From Pseudomonas argentinensis (lineage in GTDB: Bacteria > Pseudomonadota > Gammaproteobacteria > Pseudomonadales > Pseudomonadaceae): a stretch of 64,000 bases of DNA. Position 1 is the first letter of the stretch, and every line of letters begins with the position of its first letter. Below, in pieces: positions 1-10,290 of the stretch. Made by a program: the position numbers and the translations under genes. The notes under the pieces are model-generated. The model had not been told where the DNA came from. It made no database searches and worked only from the letters and a program-made list of their open reading frames with translations. The stretch spans positions 4,526,001-4,590,000 of the forward strand of contig NZ_CP056087.1 in assembly GCF_001839655.2 (NCBI RefSeq), written 5' to 3'.

Positions 1-4
1 AAAG

Positions 5-104
5 TCGCAAGCCACAAGTGACAAGCTGCAAGTAAAAGCAAAATCCCGGAGACCTAGCTCTCTTGCGGTTTGCGGTTTGCAGCCTGCGGCTTGCAACTGC
101 TTTT
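5..104. repeat. Short AGCTGCAAG/TTGCAGCCTG-type repeats beyond the ffh stop
   Basis: The sequence is built of short units such as CAAGCTGCAAG on one side and TTGCGGTTTGCGG and GCGGCTTGCAACTGC on the other. The two halves are partly complementary, so the transcript could fold into a hairpin directly after the ffh stop codon. Similar repeats recur at 4040-4150 and 33722-33801, also at gene 3' ends. A role in transcription termination or mRNA 3'-end protection is inferred. Confidence 0.6.
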
Positions 105-1481
<1,377 letters not shown>

Positions 1482-1587
1482 GCGCGTTCCTTTCGGGCCG
1501 TCGGGCCGGGATGGGCTGGCAGCAAACGGCGGATTATAACGAAGACTGGCCGGCTTTCGAGGCTTGTTTGTCGCCCCCCTGCGACCC

Positions 1588-1779
1588 AGGGTCTGTTGAC
1601 GTTTCAACGCGAGCCGCGTTGCCGCGAGAAATCTCGCCAGGCCGGGCGGCGATCCGCTAGGCGGAGGACGCAGGGAATGGCGCTCCCTTTTCAAGTCCTC
1701 CAACGACGCATGGCGAGATTTCTCGCGCAACCTAGGCGGCCCCACCCGAAGGGCCGTGGGTGAAACGTCAACAGGCCCT
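1588..1779. repeat. 192-bp nested palindromic (MITE-like) element
   Basis: The ends are 19-bp inverted repeats with one mismatch: AGGGTCTGTTGACGTTTCA at 1588-1606 and TGAAACGTCAACAGGCCCT at 1761-1779. Inside lies a second pair: GCGAGAAATCTCGCCA (ending 1639) and TGGCGAGATTTCTCGC (from 1711). A third is GGAGGAC (1663-1669) with GTCCTCC (1695-1701), and a fourth is AGGGA (1672-1676) with TCCCT (1684-1688). The whole element can fold as one long hairpin. It encodes no protein and fills the ffh/ccsA-like intergenic space. A non-autonomous mobile element or a large structured RNA is inferred from architecture alone. Confidence 0.7.
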
Positions 1780-1865
1780 AGTGAGAGCGGATAGCGCCTG
1801 CAGTCTTTTTGCGACAACCGTTGTGTGCCACACTCAGCGCCTTTGAGCCCGCGTATCCAGGATCT

Positions 1866-2666
1866 ATGCACCCTCTGTTGCCCAGCCTCGCCGCCGCCAT
1901 CCTCTATTTTGGCGCCGCCAGCTATCAAGGCCTGCATCTGGCCCGCCGCAGCACGCCCAGCCAACCGGTATTGCTGCTGGCAGGCCTCATCGCCCTGCTG
2001 TTTCACGGCGGTAGCCTGTTCATGCAGATGCACTACACCGCAGGGCTGAACCTGGACTTCTTCAACGCCGCCAGCCTGATCGCCTTCACGGTGATCGTGC
2101 TGATCCTGCTGGCCTGCCTGCGCATGCCGGTGCACAACCTGCTGCTGTTTCTCTTTCCGCTCGGCGGGCTGACGGTGCTCTGCGCGCAGTTCATGCCCAG
2201 CGGCACCAGCCAGCCGATAGAGGAAGGCCCCGGCATCCTCGCCCATATCCTGCTGTCGATCGTGGCCTACGGCCTGCTGACCATCGCCATGTTCCAGTCG
2301 CTACTGCTGCTGGTGCAGGATCACCAGCTCAAGCACAAGCATCCATCCGGGCTGATCCGCAACTTTCCGCCGCTGCAGACCATGGAAAGCCTGCTGTTCG
2401 GCTTTCTGTGGGGCGGCTGGGCACTGCTGTCGCTGTCGCTGCTCTCCGGCGCGGTGTTCATCGACAACCTGTTCACCCAGCACCTGGTGCACAAGACCAT
2501 CCTGTCGTGCTTCGCCTGGGTGGTGTTCGCCGTGTTGCTGTGGGGCCGCCATCAGCTCGGCTGGCGTGGCCACAAGGCGATCCGCTGGACCCTGGCCGGC
2601 TTCTGCCTGCTGATGCTGGCCTTTTTCGGCAGCAAGCTGGTTCGTGAATTCATCCTCCATATCTGA
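1866..2666 (+). CDS. Cytochrome c assembly (CcsA/CcmC-like, YpjD) membrane protein
   Basis: This 266-residue protein is almost entirely hydrophobic, with about eight predicted membrane helices. Near residue 180 it has LWGGWALLSLSLLSG, reminiscent of the WG-W heme-handling signature of the CcmC/CcsA family (cytochrome c assembly domain). Homologues beside ffh are usually annotated YpjD or CcsA-like; a heme-handling role is family-based. The ATG at 1866 has an AGGA about 7 bases upstream and gives the expected N-terminus, unlike the longer frame from 1809. The next gene starts 3 bases after its stop, so the two are probably co-transcribed. Confidence 0.85.
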   Translation: MHPLLPSLAAAILYFGAASYQGLHLARRSTPSQPVLLLAGLIALLFHGGSLFMQMHYTAGLNLDFFNAASLIAFTVIVLILLACLRMPVHNLLLFLFPLGGLTVLCAQFMPSGTSQPIEEGPGILAHILLSIVAYGLLTIAMFQSLLLLVQDHQLKHKHPSGLIRNFPPLQTMESLLFGFLWGGWALLSLSLLSGAVFIDNLFTQHLVHKTILSCFAWVVFAVLLWGRHQLGWRGHKAIRWTLAGFCLLMLAFFGSKLVREFILHI

Positions 2667-2669
2667 GCC

Positions 2670-3923
2670 GTGAACATACCCTCCCCGCTGTTCCAGCTGG
2701 CCGTGCTGCTGATCCTGCTGGGCTGTGCGAGCTTTTTCATCTGCGCGCGCACCGTGCTGTTCGGCCTCAACCGCTATCGGCTGCGCTACCGGGCGCGCCA
2801 GGGTCATCGTGCGGCCGCCCGGCTGATCGCCCTGCTCGACCAGCCCCAACGGCTGTCGGCCACCCTGCGCATCGGCACCATCTGCAGCACCATGGCCGCC
2901 TCGGTCGCTGCCACCCTGCTGGCCTTGCGCCACGACGCGTCCGGCGCCCTGGCACCGTCCCCCTTCATTCTGACCCTGGCCGTGCTGATGCTCGCCCACC
3001 CCTTCGGCCGCCTGCTGGCCACCCTGCCGCCACCGCTATTCGCCTACCCGGCAAGTGCCCCGCTGACCCTGGTCAGCCTGGCCTTGTCACCGCTGACCCG
3101 CCTGCTGATGACCATCGGCCAGGGCCTGAGCCGGCGCATCGGCAAGGCCGATCCGGGCACCGAGCCCGATGATGCGCCGAGCCTCACCGAGCTGCGTGAC
3201 GCGCTGCAGGCCGACGACCTGCCGCTGCCCGCCGAGCGGCGCACCATGCTGCTCGGCGTGCTGGAGCTGGACAAGGTCAGCGTCGAGGACGTGATGATTC
3301 CGCGCCACGAAATCAACGGCATCGACCTGTCGGGCAGCACGCCGCTGCTCGAGCAGGTCCGCGCCGCCTCGCACACCCGCCTGCCGGTATACCGCAACAG
3401 CCTCAACCAGACCGAAGGCATCCTGCACATGCGCCGTCTGGCCGGGCTCAGCGAGCTGGACGAAGCGGCCATGTTGCAGGCCTGCGACGCGGCGTACTTC
3501 GTGCCGGAAGGCACCACGCTGGCGAACCAGCTGGTGAGCTTCCAGCAGCACAGGTACCGCACCGCCGTGGTGGTCGACGAGTACGGCGAAGCCATGGGCA
3601 TCGTCACCCTGGAAGACATCCTTGAAGAGATCGTCGGCGACCTGAGTTCGGTGGAAACCGCCCATCCTCGTGAGTTTCACGCATTGGGTGACGGCACCTG
3701 GTCGATCCAGGGCAGCGCCTACCTGCGTGAAGTGAACCGGGCACTGGGCTGGCAACTGCCGGTGGACGGGCCGAAGACGGTCAATGGCCTGGTCACCGAA
3801 GTGCTGGAGAACATCCCGGACTGCGCGGTGTGCCTGCAGGTGGGCCGCTACCGGCTGGAGATCGTCCAGGCCAGCGGCAGTCGGGTGCTGGAAGTGCGGG
3901 CCTGGGAGGCCCAGCAGCACTGA
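2670..3923 (+). CDS. CNNM/CorC-HlyC family transporter with paired CBS domains
   Basis: The 417-residue product starts at a GTG three bases after the preceding stop. It has an N-terminal DUF21/CNNM membrane region (about residues 1-150), then two CBS modules with recognisable stretches VEDVMIPRHEI and TAVVVDEYGEAMGIVTLEDI, and a C-terminal CorC-HlyC domain (GSAYLREVNRALGW). Family members are linked to magnesium or cobalt export and ion homeostasis; the substrate cannot be read from the sequence. Position and spacing argue for translational coupling with the upstream assembly-type gene. Confidence 0.88.
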   Translation: MNIPSPLFQLAVLLILLGCASFFICARTVLFGLNRYRLRYRARQGHRAAARLIALLDQPQRLSATLRIGTICSTMAASVAATLLALRHDASGALAPSPFILTLAVLMLAHPFGRLLATLPPPLFAYPASAPLTLVSLALSPLTRLLMTIGQGLSRRIGKADPGTEPDDAPSLTELRDALQADDLPLPAERRTMLLGVLELDKVSVEDVMIPRHEINGIDLSGSTPLLEQVRAASHTRLPVYRNSLNQTEGILHMRRLAGLSELDEAAMLQACDAAYFVPEGTTLANQLVSFQQHRYRTAVVVDEYGEAMGIVTLEDILEEIVGDLSSVETAHPREFHALGDGTWSIQGSAYLREVNRALGWQLPVDGPKTVNGLVTEVLENIPDCAVCLQVGRYRLEIVQASGSRVLEVRAWEAQQH

Positions 3924-4039
3924 AGCTGGGTAGCCCGCGGCACGACGCCGCTGGCACTGAGAAGCTGCTCTAGAGCACCCGTAACTGAGAGCTCGCCTTA
4001 TTCACGGGCGACGGGAAGAAGGCAGAAGCGGACATTGAG

Positions 4040-4150
4040 CTTCAAGCCGCAAGCCTCAAGCTGCAAGAACAAGCTAGAGCACTGCGGACTGCTTTTAACC
4101 TGTAGCTTGGAGCTTGCAGCTTGCGGCCGCTTGCGCCACTTTGCGGCCGT
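4040..4150. repeat. Heptad repeats at convergent gene ends
   Basis: Units such as AGCTTCAAGCCGCAAG, CTCAAGCTGCAAG, TGTAGCTTGGAGCTTG and CAGCTTGCGG occur in inverted arrangement between the 3' ends of the CNNM gene and purT. The left half can pair with the right half around a central AT-rich loop. Lying between two convergent genes, it probably works as a bidirectional terminator. The rest of 3924-4179 shows no gene. Confidence 0.65.
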
Positions 4151-4179
4151 TGCGCTAGCTAGCGAAAAAGGTTCGAGCG

Positions 4180-5361
4180 TTACAGCTCGACCTTGACCGC
4201 CTGTGCCGAGCGCAGCGCCTTGGCGCGGGCCGCGTCCAGCGACTCGTCACGGGCAAGAGCAACACCCATGCGGCGCTGGCCGCTGACTTCCGGCTTGCCG
4301 AACAGGCGCAGGGCGGTATCCGGTTCGGTGAGCGCGGCGCCCAGGCTGCCGAAGCTGACCTGGGTGGATTCACCTTCGACCAGGATCACCGCCGAGGCGG
4401 ACGGCCCGAACTGGCGGATCGCCGGGATCGGCAGGCCGAGGATGGCGCGGGCATGCAGGGCGAATTCGGACAGGTCCTGGGAGATCAGGGTCACCAGGCC
4501 GGTGTCGTGGGGGCGCGGCGAGATCTCGCAGAACCATACCTGATCGCCCTTGACGAACAGCTCGACGCCGAACAGACCACGACCACCGAGCGAGCCGGTA
4601 ACGGCCAGGGCGATGCGCTCGGCCTCGGCACGGGCGGCCTCGCTCATCGCCTGGGGCTGCCAGGACTCCTGGTAGTCGCCCTTCTCCTGGCGATGGCCGA
4701 CCGGTGCGCAGAAGGTGGTGCCGCCGACGTGACGCACGGTCAACAGGGTGATTTCGTAATCGAAGTCGATAAAGCCCTCGACGATCACCCGGCCCTTGCC
4801 GGCACGACCGCCAGCCTGGGCATAATCCCAGGCCTTCTGCACGTCGTCGGCGCCCTTGAGCACCGACTGGCCCTTGCCCGAGGAACTCATGATGGGCTTG
4901 ACCACGCACGGAAAGCCGATGGCGCCGACTGCCGCCTGGAACTCCTCGAAGGAGTCGGCGAACTGGTAGGGCGAGGTCGGCAGGCCGAGCTCTTCGGCGG
5001 CCAGACGACGAATGCCTTCGCGGTTCATGGTCAGCTGCGCGGCGCGGGCACTGGGGATCACGGTGTAGCCTTGGTTTTCCAGCTCGACCAGGGTGGCGGT
5101 GGCGATCGCCTCGATTTCCGGCACGATGTAGTGCGGCTTCTCCTGCTCGATCACCGCACGCAGTGCGGCGCCGTCGAGCATGTTGATCACGTGGCTGCGA
5201 TGCGCCACCTGCATGGCCGGGGCATTGGCGTAGCGATCGACGGCGATCACTTCCACGCCGAGGCGCTGCAGTTCGATGACCAATTCCTTGCCGAGCTCGC
5301 CCGAGCCACACAGCAACACACGGGTCGCGCTGGGCGACAGGGGGGTTCCGATACGGGGCAT
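4180..5361 (-). CDS. purT: Formate-dependent phosphoribosylglycinamide formyltransferase PurT
   Basis: PurT uses ATP and formate to formylate GAR in purine synthesis, as an alternative to folate-dependent PurN. The 393-residue protein has the family length, an N-terminal pre-ATP-grasp fold starting [20 protein letters not shown], and the ATP-grasp loop [12 protein letters not shown]. The metal-binding region reads [22 protein letters not shown] and is followed by HDTGLVT. The ATG at 5361 gives the canonical start. The gene is monocistronic and converges on the CNNM gene. purU, which releases the formate PurT needs, lies at the other end of the window. Confidence 0.97.
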   Translation of the reverse strand: MPRIGTPLSPSATRVLLCGSGELGKELVIELQRLGVEVIAVDRYANAPAMQVAHRSHVINMLDGAALRAVIEQEKPHYIVPEIEAIATATLVELENQGYTVIPSARAAQLTMNREGIRRLAAEELGLPTSPYQFADSFEEFQAAVGAIGFPCVVKPIMSSSGKGQSVLKGADDVQKAWDYAQAGGRAGKGRVIVEGFIDFDYEITLLTVRHVGGTTFCAPVGHRQEKGDYQESWQPQAMSEAARAEAERIALAVTGSLGGRGLFGVELFVKGDQVWFCEISPRPHDTGLVTLISQDLSEFALHARAILGLPIPAIRQFGPSASAVILVEGESTQVSFGSLGAALTEPDTALRLFGKPEVSGQRRMGVALARDESLDAARAKALRSAQAVKVEL

Positions 5362-5553
5362 AACAGGATCCTTGGGTAGCAGGAGAATTCAGGCGGCGAT
5401 TTTAATCGCGCCCGGCCGCGACCGCGAACAAAATCGCCGGACATGCTTTTTATCGCAGCCTGGCCGGTTGCCAAGGCAGTGCATTATTGATCCCGCGAAT
5501 TGCCCTCGATCAGCGCCACCGCCCGCCCCCTCGACTACGCTCAAGGTGTAGGC

Positions 5554-5585
5554 CGCCGCTGCCTCGGCATGCCGAGGCAGCGGCG
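5554..5585. repeat. 32-bp perfect palindrome upstream of a small membrane protein
   Basis: The half-site CGCCGCTGCCTCGGCA is followed immediately by its exact reverse complement. The centre is GCATGC. It ends 36 bases before the ATG at 5622 and has no following T-run, so it is not a typical intrinsic terminator. It could be a 5' UTR hairpin, a protein-binding site or a cruciform. Confidence 0.75.
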
Positions 5586-5621
5586 CAGCTCCTGGCACGC
5601 GACTTCCGAGGAGGCTTGGCC

Positions 5622-5786
5622 ATGGACGCTTTCCACATCATGATCGTGCTATTGATCAGTGGCTTTCTGCTGCTGGGCATCGGTTTCAACAACCGCGAAC
5701 GGGAATGGGGCATCTGGCTGACGGGGCTGGGCGCGCTATCGATGTTCGCCCCGCTGTTCTTCAAGGTATTTATCGAATTCGGCTGA
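5622..5786 (+). CDS. Small two-helix membrane protein, 54 aa
   Basis: The product begins MDAFHIMIVLLISGFLLLGI, then has a short polar stretch NNREREWG and a second hydrophobic segment ending in FKVFIEFG. This suggests a two-pass inner-membrane protein. A strong Shine-Dalgarno GAGGAGG lies about 6-12 bases before the ATG, which supports translation and sets the start; the longer frame from 5487 runs through the upstream palindrome and is not credible. No function is known to me. It converges on moaE, with 7 bases between stop codons. Confidence 0.75.
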   Translation: MDAFHIMIVLLISGFLLLGIGFNNREREWGIWLTGLGALSMFAPLFFKVFIEFG

Positions 5787-5793
5787 GCCACTT

Positions 5794-6252
5794 TCAGCTG
5801 TCGGCCTGCCAACGCCTGGCGGATGCCTGATCGCTGTCACGGCCCTCGACCCAGCGCGGGCCGTTGGGGGTGTCTTCCTTTTTCCAGAACGGCGCGCGGG
5901 TCTTCAGGTAATCCATGAAGAATTCGCAGGCCTCGAAGGCTGCCTGGCGGTGGGCGCTGGCCACGCCGACGAAGACGATCGGCTCGCCGGGCTCCAGCCG
6001 CCCGACCCGGTGAATCACCTCGACACCTCGCAGCGGCCAGCGCTCGCGGGCCTGGGCCTCGATGCCCGCCAGGGCCTTTTCGGTCATGCCCGGGAAATGC
6101 TCGAGAAACATCCCCGTCACCTCCTGGCCATCATTGAAGTCGCGCACGTAGCCGACGAAGCTCGCCACGGCGCCTACGCCGTTATTGGCGGCGTGCACGG
6201 CGTTGGTCTCGTGCCCCGGATCGAAGACGGCCTGCTGGACGCGAATACCCAT
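5794..6252 (-). CDS. moaE: Molybdopterin synthase catalytic subunit MoaE
   Basis: MoaE, with thiocarboxylated MoaD, converts cyclic pyranopterin monophosphate to molybdopterin. The 152-residue protein shows the family core VASFVGYVRDFNDG, then LEHFPGMTEKAL, HRVGRLEPGEPIVFV and the active-site lysine region YLKTRAPFWKKE. Its ATG immediately follows the moaD stop codon, so it is the last gene of a tightly coupled moaC-moaD-moaE unit. Confidence 0.97.
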   Translation of the reverse strand: MGIRVQQAVFDPGHETNAVHAANNGVGAVASFVGYVRDFNDGQEVTGMFLEHFPGMTEKALAGIEAQARERWPLRGVEVIHRVGRLEPGEPIVFVGVASAHRQAAFEACEFFMDYLKTRAPFWKKEDTPNGPRWVEGRDSDQASARRWQADS

Positions 6253-6495
6253 TCAGCCTCCGGTAACCGTGGGGAAGAACGCCACCGCGTCGCCATCGGC
6301 CAGCGGCTCGCTCAACGTGCAGAGCACTTCGTTGCGGGCACACATCAGGCCGCGCTCGGCGAGCACCTCCCAGGCGCCGCCGCGGGCCAGCAGGTGCAGG
6401 CGCAGCTCGTCGAGGGTGGCGAAACTGCCCGGCAGCTCCTCGGCATCGAGACCCAGGGCTTCACGGTAGCGAGCGAAGTACTGCACACGGATCAT
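6253..6495 (-). CDS. moaD: Molybdopterin synthase sulfur carrier subunit MoaD
   Basis: This 80-residue ubiquitin-fold protein begins [15 protein letters not shown] and ends FPTVTGG. The terminal Gly-Gly is adenylated and converted to the thiocarboxylate that donates sulfur to MoaE. The ATG at 6495 overlaps the moaC stop codon in an ATGA arrangement, which fixes the start; the longer frame from 6594 runs inside moaC. Confidence 0.96.
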   Translation of the reverse strand: MIRVQYFARYREALGLDAEELPGSFATLDELRLHLLARGGAWEVLAERGLMCARNEVLCTLSEPLADGDAVAFFPTVTGG

Positions 6496-6971
6496 CGCTC
6501 GCCCTCGCCCGCCAGGAAATGGCCGCTCTTGCCGCCGAGCTTTTCCAGCAGGCGCACCTGCTCGATGGCCATGCCGCGATCCACCGCCTTGCACATGTCG
6601 TAAATGGTCAGCGCCGCGACACTGGCGGCGGTCAGCGCCTCCATCTCCACGCCGGTCTGGCCGGTGAGCTTGCAGCGCGCACGAATCAGCACCGCGTCTT
6701 CACCATCGGCCTGCAGCTCGACCTTGACGCTGGTGAGCATCAGCGGATGACACAGCGGAATCAGATCGGCGGTCTTTTTCGCGGCCTGGATGCCGGCGAT
6801 ACGCGCCACGGCGAACACGTCGCCCTTGGGGTGTTCGCCGTCGACGATCATCTGCAGGGTGGTGGGCAGCATGCGCACCCGGGCCTCGGCCACGGCTTCG
6901 CGCACGGTCTGCGCCTTGTCGCTGACGTCGACCATATTGGCGCGCCCCTGGGAGTCGAGATGGGTCAGCAC
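6492..6971 (-). CDS. moaC: Cyclic pyranopterin monophosphate synthase MoaC
   Basis: MoaC rearranges the MoaA product into cPMP, the first stable molybdenum cofactor intermediate. The 159-residue frame contains [14 protein letters not shown], the signature [12 protein letters not shown], and [20 protein letters not shown] with the catalytic region [13 protein letters not shown] at 6971 preceded by TTGGAG is the best start and gives the familiar [16 protein letters not shown]-terminus. It leads the moaC-moaD-moaE operon, and moaA is not in the window. Confidence 0.96.
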   Translation of the reverse strand: MLTHLDSQGRANMVDVSDKAQTVREAVAEARVRMLPTTLQMIVDGEHPKGDVFAVARIAGIQAAKKTADLIPLCHPLMLTSVKVELQADGEDAVLIRARCKLTGQTGVEMEALTAASVAALTIYDMCKAVDRGMAIEQVRLLEKLGGKSGHFLAGEGER

Positions 6972-7082
6972 GGGCAATCTCCAAATAGAAAACCTGGCGA
7001 TTGTAGGCCCCGCACCGCCCCCTGCAAACCATAGGCGCCGCAATAGAGGCCCGGAGCCGCCAGGCGGCTCCGGGCCGAGGGA

Positions 7083-8474
7083 TTACATGTGGCTTTCGGC
7101 GTACTCGGCGAGGATCGAACGCGGCACACCCTGCAGGGTGATGTGCACGCCATGCTCGAAGCCCTTGAAGCGCTCGGTGAGGTAGGTCAGGCCCGAGCTG
7201 GGCGCCGACAGATACGGGGTGTCGATCTGCGCCAGGTTGCCCAGGCAGATCACCTTGGAGCCGGCGCCGGCACGGGTGATGATGGTCTTCATCTGGTGCG
7301 GGGTGAGGTTCTGGCACTCGTCGATGAGGATCAGGCTCTGCTGGAAGCTGCGCCCGCGGATGTAGTTCAGGGATTTGAACTGCAGGGGCACCTTCTGCAG
7401 GATGTAGTCGACGCTGCCGTGGGTGTTTTCGTCATCCATGTGCAGGGCTTCGAGGTTGTCGGTGATGGCACCCAGCCAGGGCTCCATCTTCTCCGCTTCG
7501 GTGCCGGGCAGAAAGCCGATTTCCTGGTCCAGCCCCTGCACCGAGCGGGTGGCGATGATGCGCCGGTAGCGCTTGCTGACCATGGTCTGCTCGATGGCCG
7601 CGGCCAGCGCCAGGATGGTCTTGCCCGAGCCGGCGGCGCCGGTCAGGTTGACCAGGTGGATGTCCGGGTCGAGCAGCGCATAGAGCGCCAGGGCCTGGTG
7701 GATGTCCCGCGGTTTGAGCCCCCAGGCTTCCTGGTGCAGCAGCGGTTCCTGGTGCAGGTCGAGAATCAGCAGCTCGTTACCCTCCACCTCCTTGACCCAG
7801 CCGACGAAGCCCTGCTCGTCGATGATGAATTCGTTGACGTTGACCGCCGGCAGGTCTTCGCTGAGCTGGACGCGGTGCCAGGTGCGCCCGTGGCCCTGAC
7901 GGGTATCGACCTTGGCCACGCGATCCCAGAAGGCGCCGTCGACGTTGTGGTACCCCTTGGACAGCAGCGAGACGTCGTCGACCAGCTGGTCGGTGTGGTA
8001 ATCCTCGGAATCCAGCCCGCAGCCACGCGCCTTCAGGCGCATGTTGATGTCCTTGGTCACCAGCACCACGGACATCCCCGGGCGACGTGCCTTGAGCTCC
8101 ACCAGCTGGTTGATGATCTTGTTGTCGTTGAGGTCTTCGGGCAGCCAGGTGACCGGCGCCGCGCTCTTGCTCATGAGAATCGACAGAAAGCCGCAGGGGC
8201 CGCTCTTTTCCCGCTGGATCGGCACGCCATGCTCGACATCCTCGGGGGTGGCGCCATCGAGAATCTTGTCGATCAGGCGGATAGCCTGCCGGCATTCGGC
8301 GGCGACGCCCTGCTTGCCGGTTTTCAGCTTGTCGAGTTCCTCCAGCACCGTCATCGGGATGGCGACGTGGTGTTCCTGGAAATTGAGCAGTGCGTTGGGA
8401 TCGTGAATCAGGACATTGGTGTCGAGGGCGTACAAGGTTGGGGCGGTGGGCTTGATGCGTCCGTGGTCATCCAT
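7083..8474 (-). CDS. PIN-domain PhoH family ATPase (PhoH2-type)
   Basis: The 463-residue protein fuses an N-terminal PIN nuclease domain to a C-terminal PhoH P-loop ATPase. The PIN part starts near residue 16 with ALDTNVLIHDP and has further acidic residues EELDKL and VTKDINMRLKA. The Walker A motif GAAGSGKT is at residues 279-286, with LILIDECQNLTPHQ as Walker B. PhoH2-type proteins are reported as RNA helicase/RNase enzymes, often toxin-like. The ATG at 8474 has AGAGGTGA upstream. It is unlinked to phosphate genes here and sits upstream of moaC on the same strand. Confidence 0.93.
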   Translation of the reverse strand: MDDHGRIKPTAPTLYALDTNVLIHDPNALLNFQEHHVAIPMTVLEELDKLKTGKQGVAAECRQAIRLIDKILDGATPEDVEHGVPIQREKSGPCGFLSILMSKSAAPVTWLPEDLNDNKIINQLVELKARRPGMSVVLVTKDINMRLKARGCGLDSEDYHTDQLVDDVSLLSKGYHNVDGAFWDRVAKVDTRQGHGRTWHRVQLSEDLPAVNVNEFIIDEQGFVGWVKEVEGNELLILDLHQEPLLHQEAWGLKPRDIHQALALYALLDPDIHLVNLTGAAGSGKTILALAAAIEQTMVSKRYRRIIATRSVQGLDQEIGFLPGTEAEKMEPWLGAITDNLEALHMDDENTHGSVDYILQKVPLQFKSLNYIRGRSFQQSLILIDECQNLTPHQMKTIITRAGAGSKVICLGNLAQIDTPYLSAPSSGLTYLTERFKGFEHGVHITLQGVPRSILAEYAESHM

Positions 8475-8860
8475 ACTCGTCACCTCTTGTCGGATCCAGC
8501 GACGGAATGCCAGGACGGCGCTCCGCCACACAGGACCACCGACTCCCGATCAGGAGCGCCGCAAACGGACGAGGGCCGAGGGCCGCCACCTGTCTGCAGG
8601 GTTCGGCGGTCTTTCAAGGCGTGGTCTGCACGGGCCGATCGTCATGCCCGACTCGCCGCAAACCACAGTTCGTTGATACTCCAAAAAATGTGACAGGCAA
8701 ATGATCTTTTCAGTTTTTTTATTTTTATTTGTCGGTTGGACGAATGACCTTGGCAGCGGCGCTAGTCGGGCACTAGAGTCATGAGTCCGGCACCCTTGCC
8801 AGCCGCCCGCTGGCGCTGCCGAATCGGCTAGAATCGCCGCTCCGCCGAAGGAGACGACTC
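8475..8860. other. Divergent promoter region of the PhoH-type gene and yaaA
   Basis: These 386 bases separate two divergently transcribed genes and contain no credible ORF. An AT-rich patch at about 8695-8740 (CAGTTTTTTTATTTTTATTT) stands out from the GC-rich surroundings and probably holds promoter elements. I do not recognise a specific operator. Confidence 0.4.
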
Positions 8861-9640
8861 ATGCTGATGGTGATCTCACCCGCCAAGACCCTGGACTACG
8901 ACAGCGCACCGGTGACCTCGCGCTTCACCCAGCCAGAATTTCTCGACCACGCCCAGGAGCTGGTCGCCCAGTTGCGCGACTTCTCGCCCGTGCAGATCGC
9001 CGAACTGATGCACCTCTCCGACAAGCTCGCCGGCCTCAACGCCGCGCGCTTCGGCAGCTGGACACCCGAGTTCACTACAGAAAACGCCAAGCAGGCGCTG
9101 CTGGCCTTCAAGGGCGACGTGTACACCGGCCTGGACGCGGAAAGCTTCACTGAAGCCGATTTCGATTTCGCCCAGCAGCACCTGCGCATGCTCTCCGGCC
9201 TGTATGGCCTGCTGCGCCCCCTGGACCTGATGATGCCCTACCGCCTGGAGATGGGCACCAAGCTGGCCAATGCCCGCGGCAAGGACCTCTACGCGTTCTG
9301 GGGCGAGCACATCAGCGCATGGCTGAACGGGGCGCTGGCAGCCCAGGGCGACGATGTGCTGCTCAACCTGGCGTCCAACGAGTACTTCGGGGCGGTCAAG
9401 CGCAAGGTGCTCGAGGCGCGGGTCATCGACACCGAGTTCAGGGACCTGAAGAACGGCCAGTACAAGATCATCAGCTTCTACGCCAAGAAGGCCCGCGGCC
9501 TGATGGCCCGCCATGTGATCAAGGAACGCGTGACGGACCCGAAGCACCTCAAGGATTTCGACGACCAGGGCTACCGCTTCTCGGCAAAGGACTCGAGCGC
9601 CGACAAGCTGGTGTTCCTGCGCGACCACACCCCGGAGTGA
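8861..9640 (+). CDS. yaaA: Peroxide stress protein YaaA (DUF328)
   Basis: The 259-residue protein begins [15 protein letters not shown], the classic YaaA N-terminus. It carries the conserved stretches FTGLDA-like [31 protein letters not shown] and [15 protein letters not shown]. In E. coli YaaA limits intracellular iron during hydrogen peroxide stress and has a DNA-binding fold. Length and motifs fit the family. A GAAGGAGA sequence precedes the ATG. It appears to be a single-gene unit. Confidence 0.95.
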   Translation: MLMVISPAKTLDYDSAPVTSRFTQPEFLDHAQELVAQLRDFSPVQIAELMHLSDKLAGLNAARFGSWTPEFTTENAKQALLAFKGDVYTGLDAESFTEADFDFAQQHLRMLSGLYGLLRPLDLMMPYRLEMGTKLANARGKDLYAFWGEHISAWLNGALAAQGDDVLLNLASNEYFGAVKRKVLEARVIDTEFRDLKNGQYKIISFYAKKARGLMARHVIKERVTDPKHLKDFDDQGYRFSAKDSSADKLVFLRDHTPE

Positions 9641-9781
9641 GCCTAGGGTTTGATCCATCTCAGCGCGGCCGTGCGTGAAGCGGAAAAGTCCCTAGTGGAA
9701 ACATCCATCAACCCCTGGGCGCGTGCCGAGCCCATCGGCCTTGTGTAGGATTGGTGGACACTCGACATTCAAGGTCCAGTC

Positions 9782-10246
9782 ATGATCTTCGGCGCGATTC
9801 TGGTACTCAGCTGGTTCATTCTGCTGATCCGCTACCCGGCCAAGGCCCTGCCCATTTCCCTGGCGGCACTGGCGGGCCTGGGCCTGGTGGCGAGCTGGGT
9901 GCTGTGGCAGGAAAGTCGCGAGAACCGCAACCTGGCCCACCTCGAGCTGCGCTTGAGCTACGCCCCGGAAAGCTGCCCGGCAGATCGCCCACTGGAACTG
10001 CACCTGCACAACGGCAGCGAGGCTGCCCTGCAGGAACTGCGCTGGCAGATCACCGCCTACCGGCCGGGGGACAGCGTCAACCTGGCGCAGCGCCTGTTCG
10101 AGGCGCCACGCTATAGCGGTCCCGGTGAACTGTTGCCCGGCGCCGACTGGCAAACCTGCCTGCCGCTGCCTACCCTGCGTAGCGGCTATCGCGCCAGCAC
10201 CCTGGAATTCCGCGCCGAGCAGTTGCAGGGCAGCTTCAGTCGCTAG
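9782..10246 (+). CDS. Conserved membrane-anchored protein, 154 aa
   Basis: Two N-terminal hydrophobic segments (MIFGAILVLSWFILLI and SLAALAGLGLVASWVL) are followed by a soluble domain of about 110 residues. That domain includes LELRLSYAPESCPADRPLELHL and ELRWQITAYRPGDSVN, which looks like a beta-rich extracytoplasmic fold. Similar Pseudomonas proteins have been labelled multidrug transporter without support; I would call it unknown. The Shine-Dalgarno is weak (AAGG). The SDR gene follows after 44 bases. Confidence 0.75.
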   Translation: MIFGAILVLSWFILLIRYPAKALPISLAALAGLGLVASWVLWQESRENRNLAHLELRLSYAPESCPADRPLELHLHNGSEAALQELRWQITAYRPGDSVNLAQRLFEAPRYSGPGELLPGADWQTCLPLPTLRSGYRASTLEFRAEQLQGSFSR

Positions 10247-10290
10247 GTACAGCCTCGAAATCCACACAACAACAATCACCAGGATTCCCC

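Noticed and set aside
3949..3970. Possible sigma-54 promoter TGGCACTGAGAAGCTGC near the heptad repeats
   Set aside because: The GG-to-GC spacing is wrong and it lies at a gene end with no downstream plus-strand gene.
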